Below, piece by piece: positions 58,427-64,000 of a stretch of DNA of 64,000 nt. Origin of the DNA: Girardinichthys multiradiatus (taxonomy: Eukaryota; Chordata; Actinopteri; Cyprinodontiformes; Goodeidae). The position numbers and the translations under genes were made by a program. The stretch is from assembly GCF_021462225.1 (NCBI RefSeq), contig NC_061817.1, positions 645,326-709,325 on the forward strand, written 5' to 3'. The notes below the pieces were generated by a model, which searched no databases, was not told where the DNA came from, and worked only from the letters and a program-made list of their open reading frames with translations. Each line of letters begins with the position of its first letter. The first letter of the stretch is position 1.

Positions 58427-59144
58427 GTTCCCAATGTTGAACATGTCCACCCCCAGTGAGCTGAAGTCTCCCTGCATGACTCGCAATGGTATGGTGAAGT
58501 TGGCCCCCAGCCAGCCTAATGGTCTGGGTAGTGCGAGTATCACAAAGGGGACACCTGCTGCTAAGAACCGCCTATGCCAGTCCTCCTCTGTACCATCCAT
58601 TTTGCCTCCTCCACCGTCCTCTCTTCCCTACCATCACCATCTGCACCATTTGGACAGCCCTGGGATGCACCATACAGCAGCACCTCTCCTGTCCTCTGAC
58701 CTGGAGCCAGGGAAACCTCTGGTGGGCCTGAAGCCCTCTCTTCGTCAGCTTCCCCCTCTCACTTTGCCCAAACCTGTGCTGCTAGAGCGTCAGCTAGTCC
58801 TGGATGAGAAGCTCCTTAACCGACTACTCTGGTACTTCACCACAGCAGAAAAATGTGTGCTGGCGCAAGTATGCAAGACATGGCGCAAGGTGCTGTACCA
58901 GCCTAAGTTTTGGGAGGGTGTGACGCCCATCTTGCATGCCAAGGAGCTTTACAACATACTAACCAATGGGGAGAAGCTGTTTGTCAGCCTGCAGGCCTTT
59001 GCTCTGCGTGGCTTCCAGTCGTTCTGTTTAGTGGGGGTTTCGGACCTCGACATCTGTGAGTTTATTGACAACTACCCGCTGTCCAAGAAGGGGGTTCGTT
59101 CTCTCAGCCTCAAGAGGTCTACTATCACAGATGCTGGTTTAGAG
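58427..59144 (+). CDS. fbxl16: F-box and leucine-rich repeat protein 16, first coding exon
   Basis: FBXL16 is an F-box/LRR protein linked to SCF ubiquitin ligases and PP2A-B55 in vertebrate brain. The exon follows a CTCCAG acceptor at 58426; ATG at 58434 (or 58443) opens 237 codons ending in phase 0 at GAG|GTAAGT (59144/59145). The N-terminal 'RNGMVKL' and '[20 protein letters not shown]' match the conserved FBXL16 start. A Pro/His-rich low-complexity segment follows near residues 55-85, then the F-box-like region ('[20 protein letters not shown]', residues about 125-165). The first LRRs include '[20 protein letters not shown]' and '[13 protein letters not shown]'. Later LRR exons are not in the window, so the next intron exceeds 4.8 kb and is filled with transposons. 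Confidence 0.95.
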
Positions 59145-59267
59145 GTAAGTTTGTTCCTACTGTACAAGTGCATTTAAAAAAAAAGAAATATTGTGAAAAA
59201 GTTCAATATTTTGTGTTATTCAACCCAGAAAATGAAACTGACATATTATAAAGATTCACTGCATATA

Positions 59268-60877
59268 CAGGTCCTTCTCAAAATATTAGCATATTGTGAT
59301 AAAGTTCATTATTTTCCATAATGTAACGATGAAAATTTAACATTCATATATTTTAGATTCATTGCACACTAACTGAAATATTTCAGGTCTTTTATTGTCT
59401 TAATACGGATGATTTTGGCATACAGCTCATGAAAACCCAAAATTCCTATCTCACAAAATTAGCATATCATTAAAAGGGTCTCTAAACGAGCTATGAACCT
59501 AATCATCTGAATCAACAAGTTAACTCTAAACACCTGCAAAAGATTCCTGAGGCCTTTAAAACTCCCAGCCTGGTTCATCACTCAAAACCCCAATCATGGG
59601 TAAGACTGCCGACCTGACTGCTGTCCAGAAGGCCACTATTGACACCCTCAAGCAAGAGGGTAAGACACAGAAAGAAATTTCTGAACGAATAGGCTGTTCC
59701 CAGAGTGCTGTATCAAGGCACCTCAGTGGGAAGTCTGTGGGAAGGAAAAAGTGTGGCAGAAAACGCTGCACAACGAGAAGAGGTGACCAGACCCTGAGGA
59801 AGATTGTGGAGAAGGGCCGATTCCAGACCTTGGGGGACCTGCGGAAGCAGTGGACTGAGTCTGGAGTAGAAACATCCAGAGCCACCGTGCACAGGCGTGT
59901 GCAGGAAATGGGCTACAGGTGCCACATTCCCCAGGTCAAGCCACTTTTGAACCAGAAACAGCGGCAGAAGCGCCTGACCTGGGCTACAGAGAAGCAGCAC
60001 TGGACTGTTGCTCAGTGGTCCAAAGTACTTTTTTCGGAGCAAAGCAAATTCTGCATGTCATTCGGAAATCAAGGTGCCAGAGTCTGGAGGAAGACTGGGG
60101 AGAAGGAAATGCCAAAATGCCAGAAGTCCAGTGTCAAGTACCCACAGTCAGTGATGGTCTGGGGTGCCGTGTCAGCTGCTGGTGTTGGTCCACTGTGTTT
60201 TATCAAGGGCAGGGTCAATGCAGCTAGCTATCAGGAGATTTTGGAGCACTTCATGCTTCCATCTGCTGAAAAGCTTTATGGAGATGAAGATTTCATTTTT
60301 CAACACGACCTGGCACCTGCTCACAGTGCCAAAACCACTGGTAAATGGTTTACTGACCATGGTATCACTGTGCTCAATTGGCCTGCCAACTCTCCTGACC
60401 TGAACCCCATAGAGAATCTGTGGGATATTGTGAAGAGAACGTTGAGAGACTCAAGACCCAACACTCTGGATGAGCTAAAGGCCGCTATCGAAGCATCCTG
60501 GGCCTCCATAAGACCTCAGCAGTGCCACAGGCTGATTGCCTCCATGCCACGCCGCATTGAAGCAGTCATTTCTGCCAAAGGATTCCCGACCAAGTATTGA
60601 GTGCATAACTGTACATGATTATTTGAAGGTTGACGTTTTTTGTATTAAAAACGCTTTCCTTTTATTGGTCGGATGAAATATGCTAATTTTGTGAGATAGG
60701 AATTTTGGGTTTTCATGAGCTGTATGCCAAAATCATCCGTATTAAGACAATAAAAGACCTGAAATATTTCAGTTAGTGTGCAATGAATCTAAAATATATG
60801 AATGTTAAATTTTCATCATGACATTATGGAAAATAATGAACTTTATCACAATATGCTAATATTTTGAGAAGGACCTG
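59268..60877 (+). mobile_element. Tc1-like transposon copy B, in an fbxl16 intron
   Basis: The 1,610-base element is flanked by TA (59266-59267 and 60878-60879), with about 200-base inverted terminal repeats identical in kind to copy A. It lies 123 bases after the fbxl16 exon, in sense orientation. Confidence 0.95.
59596..60600 (+). CDS. Tc1-like transposase, copy B, first catalytic Asp lost
   Basis: The 334-codon frame is full length, including the linker 'NQKQRQKRLTWATEKQHW' absent in copy A. The helix-turn-helix N-terminus is as in copy A. The first catalytic position reads 'FSEQSKF': residue 148 is Glu (GAG, 60037-60039) where copy A has Asp. The second Asp ('FQHDLAPAH') and the Glu ('PIENLW') are present with DD34E spacing. 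Asp-to-Glu at this position normally abolishes catalysis in the family. Confidence 0.93.
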   Translation: MGKTADLTAVQKATIDTLKQEGKTQKEISERIGCSQSAVSRHLSGKSVGRKKCGRKRCTTRRGDQTLRKIVEKGRFQTLGDLRKQWTESGVETSRATVHRRVQEMGYRCHIPQVKPLLNQKQRQKRLTWATEKQHWTVAQWSKVLFSEQSKFCMSFGNQGARVWRKTGEKEMPKCQKSSVKYPQSVMVWGAVSAAGVGPLCFIKGRVNAASYQEILEHFMLPSAEKLYGDEDFIFQHDLAPAHSAKTTGKWFTDHGITVLNWPANSPDLNPIENLWDIVKRTLRDSRPNTLDELKAAIEASWASIRPQQCHRLIASMPRRIEAVISAKGFPTKY

Positions 60878-60879
60878 TA

Positions 60880-61658
60880 GAGTAAAATATTTCAAGCTTT
60901 AATTTCTTGTCATTTTGATGATTATGGCTTTCAGATAATGAAAACCCAAAAATCTGTGTTTCAGAAAATGTAAGCACCAGATCAATAAAAATCAGCTGGG
61001 TCCTTGTGATAGAAATAATTTTTAACTAAGTTGAATAATAAACTGAATTTCACTGCACTGTTTGATAATTAGGATCAATTGGAATGTATGTACCTGACTT
61101 GAAATTTGTGTGATTCAATTAATTTGACTTTGTAAAGTGCCTTGAGAAGACGTGTTGTGAATTGGTGCTACATATTGAATTGAATTAAAAAGTAATGTTT
61201 TAAACAGAAATATCAGGCTTCTGAAAAGTATGCTCAATTCTGTGCACTCAATAGTTGGTCTGGACTTCTTTTGCATGAGTTACTGCATCAGTGCAGCGAG
61301 GAATGGAGGAGACCAGCCTGTGGTTCTGCTGAGGTGCATTGTTGGTCCTGGTGTCTCTCATCTTCCTCTTGACGGAACTCCATAGATTCCCTATGAGGTA
61401 CTGGTCAGGTCAGTTTGCTGGCCAATCAAGCACAGTAACACCATGATTACTGAACCAGCTTTGGGTACCTTTGGCAGTGTGGGCCAGTTCTGCTGGAAAA
61501 TGAAATCATCATCCCATTAAAGGTTGCCATCAGGAGGAAGCATGAAGTGCTCTAAACTGTCCTGGTAGATGGCTGTATTGACTATGGACCTCAGACAACC
61601 CGTTGGACCAGAACCAGCAGATGACATGACACCCCAAATCATCACTGATTGTTGAAAC
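60880..61658 (-). mobile_element. Decayed Tc1-like transposon, cut by Gypsy copy 3
   Basis: Antisense words 'GCTGGCCAATCAAGCACAGT', 'CCATAGATTCCCTATGAGGT', 'CTGCTGGAAAATGAAATCAT' and 'GCAGATGACATGACACCCCA' identify a Tc1-like transposase. The 3' terminal part starts at 'GTAAAATATTTCAAGC', beside copy B. It ends at the Gypsy LTR at 61659, the remaining half lying beyond that insertion. Confidence 0.7.
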
Positions 61659-62369
61659 TGTCATCGTTTTAACGGCCGACTTAACCCACATGCGGAAGAA
61701 CACTCAGAGAACAGTGAACAGTTTTGGGAGTTTATTGCTAGAATTCTGGAACAGATAATGATCAGGGCTAGCCACGCAGACAGGAACCGGAGGACTGCGA
61801 AAAAGAGGGAAACAGGTCAGGTAAGTACTTGGTGAGTAACAGCTAACAGTCTCTGTTTCAGAAGGCTTACGGTGTGCAGGGAGGCCTAGATCCACCAGGG
61901 AGATGGCAAATGAGTCTGGAGATCCAGGGAGGCGTCTTCTGGGAATCCACCAGGAACTTCCGTGGTCCAAGTAAGCGGATCGTTGGAGGGTGGACTGGGT
62001 GTGTGCAGGCAAGGAAAGAGTACCGGAGAACGGACAGCCAGCTGGAACTTGATTCGGGTTCTTCTGAAGCAGGGTGCGATAAACCATCAGACTGAGTCAA
62101 AAGACTGAATATGGAACCTGGAAGGAGCGAGACAGAAGCGGTGAATAATTTCTCTTAATCAAAGAGACACAAGATTTTCAAAATACAAGATCTGGCCAGG
62201 TGATGGTACCGCTGTAGGCAAAACACTCAGGCAAAGAAGTGCTGCTGATCCGTCCCCTATAGACATCATCAAAATGAGGAACACCTGTCGCACCCAGAGA
62301 TGCAGCCCTCTGCAGCACCTGTTGGTGGAAGAAGGTAAGCAGGAGAGGCAGAGACTGCAGACTCTGACA
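61659..62369 (-). mobile_element. Gypsy copy 3 3' LTR
   Basis: On the minus strand it begins TGTCAGAGTCTGC and ends AAACGATGACA, 711 bases. Its start directly abuts the polypurine tract; the left flank is decayed Tc1 sequence. Confidence 0.85.
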
Positions 62370-62396
62370 CCACCTCCCCCTCAACGGCCGCCACCT
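62370..62396 (-). other. Gypsy copy 3 polypurine tract
   Basis: Minus-strand GTTGAGGGGGAGGTGG adjoins the LTR, matching that of copy 1. Confidence 0.85.
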
Positions 62397-62797
62397 GGCA
62401 GCCCAGAAGGCCCAGCCTGCGACAACAAAAACGTCTGAATTAGAGACGGGTCCAGGATGAAGGACCCGGGAACCCAGGAACGATCCTCCGGACCATAACC
62501 AGCTCAATCGACAAGAGGCCACGATCCGAAGGACCATGTAGGCTGGATGACCCTGGAAGTCCCGGGCGGGTGGAGGGGACTCGGCCGGAGGGCAGAGCGT
62601 GCTGGTACGGACAGGCTTGAGCTGGGAAACATGAAAAACGGGGTGAATACAGAAATGAACTGGCAACCTGAGATGAAATGAAGTAGGAGAAACCAGAGAC
62701 TAGGTAGGGACCGATGAACCTGGGAGACAACTTTCTGGACAGAGACTTGAAAGGAACATTCCGTGCGGCAAGCCAAACCTTCTGACTGGGGCGGTAA
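62397..62797 (-). pseudogene. Gypsy copy 3 integrase C-terminus and chromodomain remnant
   Basis: Fragments '[10 protein letters not shown]', '[20 protein letters not shown]' and '[15 protein letters not shown]' parallel copy 1 near 21530-21720. The chromodomain core is shortened and frame-broken. Confidence 0.75.
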
Positions 62798-63561
62798 TGT
62801 CATAGTTTTACGGATCGTTTTGACCCACATGCAGAAAGCAATCAGGAGACTGATGAAGTTTTACAAGAGGTTTTATTTTACAATGAGCAGGTAAAGGGAA
62901 GTGGAGCTGGAACCGGAAGACAACTGCAAGGTAAGCAGACACAGTAAGAATATATAAAGTCCAAGATGGTGAATGTAACAAAATAACAAAATCTGTCTTA
63001 CTAGGGAGTGGAGTTTGATCCGCCAGGAGGGGGTGAAACAACAATGAAACAGTGATGAACGGAGTTGGTAGGTACTTGGACTCACTTTGAGGTAACTCTG
63101 AGGTTCGGCCAATGATGGTATTGTATGGGAAGGTGGACAGGCTTGTGGTGGTCCGTAGTTGTTCCAGGAAAGGCACCGTCGGAATAGCCGCCAGCCAGTA
63201 ACTTAGGAAGCAAAGTGTTGGCAATCCAGGTATAATCCATGTGGCTAGGAAATCCTTCTCCGGTGACAAAAACCTCCAAGTTGATGAGGATTCTTCAAAG
63301 ACGAGGTCAGGCATAGGAATCCAGTCTGCAAAAAGCAAATACAAAATTACCCAAAAGGACAAAGACAAGCTTAGGTAAACTGTGGCTTGAGTCAATACCA
63401 CTGAGGGGAAAATTCTGGCGCTGAACTGCTGGCGGCCTCCATCATAAGTACCCTCCAGGGATGATTAGGGAATATGGGACACCTGCCAGCCCTCCTCATG
63501 AACCCAGAGCCACCTAGAGGCCAAGCACAGGGCAACAACAACAAGACAACACACAGATCCA
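62798..63561 (-). mobile_element. Solo LTR nested in Gypsy copy 3
   Basis: The 764-base unit runs TGTCATAG...CAGATCCA on the plus strand, flanked by GGTAA and GGTAC (4 of 5). Its minus-strand end 'TATGACA' resembles the copy 3 LTR end. It splits the integrase frame between 'RRIPAPEY' and the 'QKVWLA' region. Minus orientation is supported by an AATAAA near 62870. Confidence 0.8.
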
Positions 63562-64000
63562 GGTACTCAGGAGCTGGAATGCGGCGCCTATCCGCATAAC
63601 GTCTGTTCTGCTCCGATGTCCTCTGAAGAGCCCGGACAGTCAAATCCCAAACCCGCCGACATCTCCAAACATGGTGCTGCACAGACACCAAGGCTGCCTC
63701 CTTCTCATCTGACGGAAACAACGGAGGCTGGTAACCAAGAGAGACCTGAAACGAAGTGAGGCCTGTAGCTGCAGATACATGGGAGTTATGAGAGTACTCT
63801 ATCCACGGCAGGTGGCTGCTCCATTTGGTCAGTTCGGCTGATGTAACACAGCAAAGGGCTGCCTCCAACTCCTGGTTCATCCGTTCGACCTGGCCGTTAG
63901 ACTGCGGGTGGTAACATGAGGTCAGGGACACCTTAGCTCCCAACACCGTGCAAAACTCCCTCCAGACCCTGGAGGCAAATTGGGGACCCCGGTCGGAGAG
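63562..64000 (-). pseudogene. Gypsy copy 3 integrase core, partial
   Basis: The minus frame reads '[20 protein letters not shown]' (third catalytic Glu), '[20 protein letters not shown]' and '[15 protein letters not shown]', then enters the nested LTR. The two catalytic Asp residues would lie at or beyond the edge. Confidence 0.85.

Larger units (their letters stand above)
61659..64000 (-). mobile_element. Chromodomain Gypsy copy 3, runs off the right edge
   Basis: In minus order from the edge: integrase core, a nested solo LTR, integrase C-terminus and chromodomain remnant, polypurine tract, 3' LTR. The rest of the element is outside the window. Confidence 0.85.

Overview
The window looks like a teleost fish chromosome segment, compact in genes and crowded with mobile DNA. 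The evidence is one recognisable vertebrate exon (fbxl16), GT-AG introns, and families typical of ray-finned fish: Tc1-like transposons, RTE/Rex3-like, L1- and L2-like LINEs, chromodomain Gypsy and BEL/Pao retrotransposons, a class-I endogenous retrovirus and a tRNA-derived SINE. I cannot name the species. Family names come from recalled motifs, not a database search.

Layout. 1-8.4 kb: a minus-strand Polinton/Maverick (adintovirus-like) element entering from the left edge. It has a broken downstream gene, a long family-B DNA polymerase frame, and upstream a previously unexpected intron-rich gene of seven exons whose six introns are all phase 1. A dispersed fish repeat and an RTE LINE have inserted into its exons. 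9.4-14.2 kb: a minus-strand endogenous retrovirus with one LTR, a tRNA-His-type primer site, gag and protease remnants, and a deleted RT core. 14.5-16.8 kb: a second RTE copy. 17.65-22.5 kb: chromovirus Gypsy copy 1. 23.6 kb: a solo LTR.

25.4-31.1 kb: three exons that join in phase into an unrecognised host-like gene, with a Tc1 transposon (copy A) and an L1-type LINE in its long intron. 34.3-36.1 kb: an 1.8 kb GATA array. 36.6-48.3 kb: decayed LINEs, Tc1 fragments, a MITE and a SINE. Near 39.7-40.1 kb is a GC-rich candidate 5' noncoding exon, possibly of fbxl16. 48.5-55.2 kb: BEL/Pao remnants interrupted by Gypsy copy 2, itself cut in the integrase by an RTE 5' fragment. 56.0-56.6 kb: a solo LTR with perfect target duplication.

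58.4-59.1 kb: the first coding exon of fbxl16 on the plus strand. Its following intron contains Tc1 copy B, a decayed Tc1, and minus-strand Gypsy copy 3, which runs off the right edge and carries a nested solo LTR.

The least ordinary object is the Polinton-like element with its spliced accessory gene. Nearly all else is a stratigraphy of nested insertions, many datable by target-site duplications that can be read directly.
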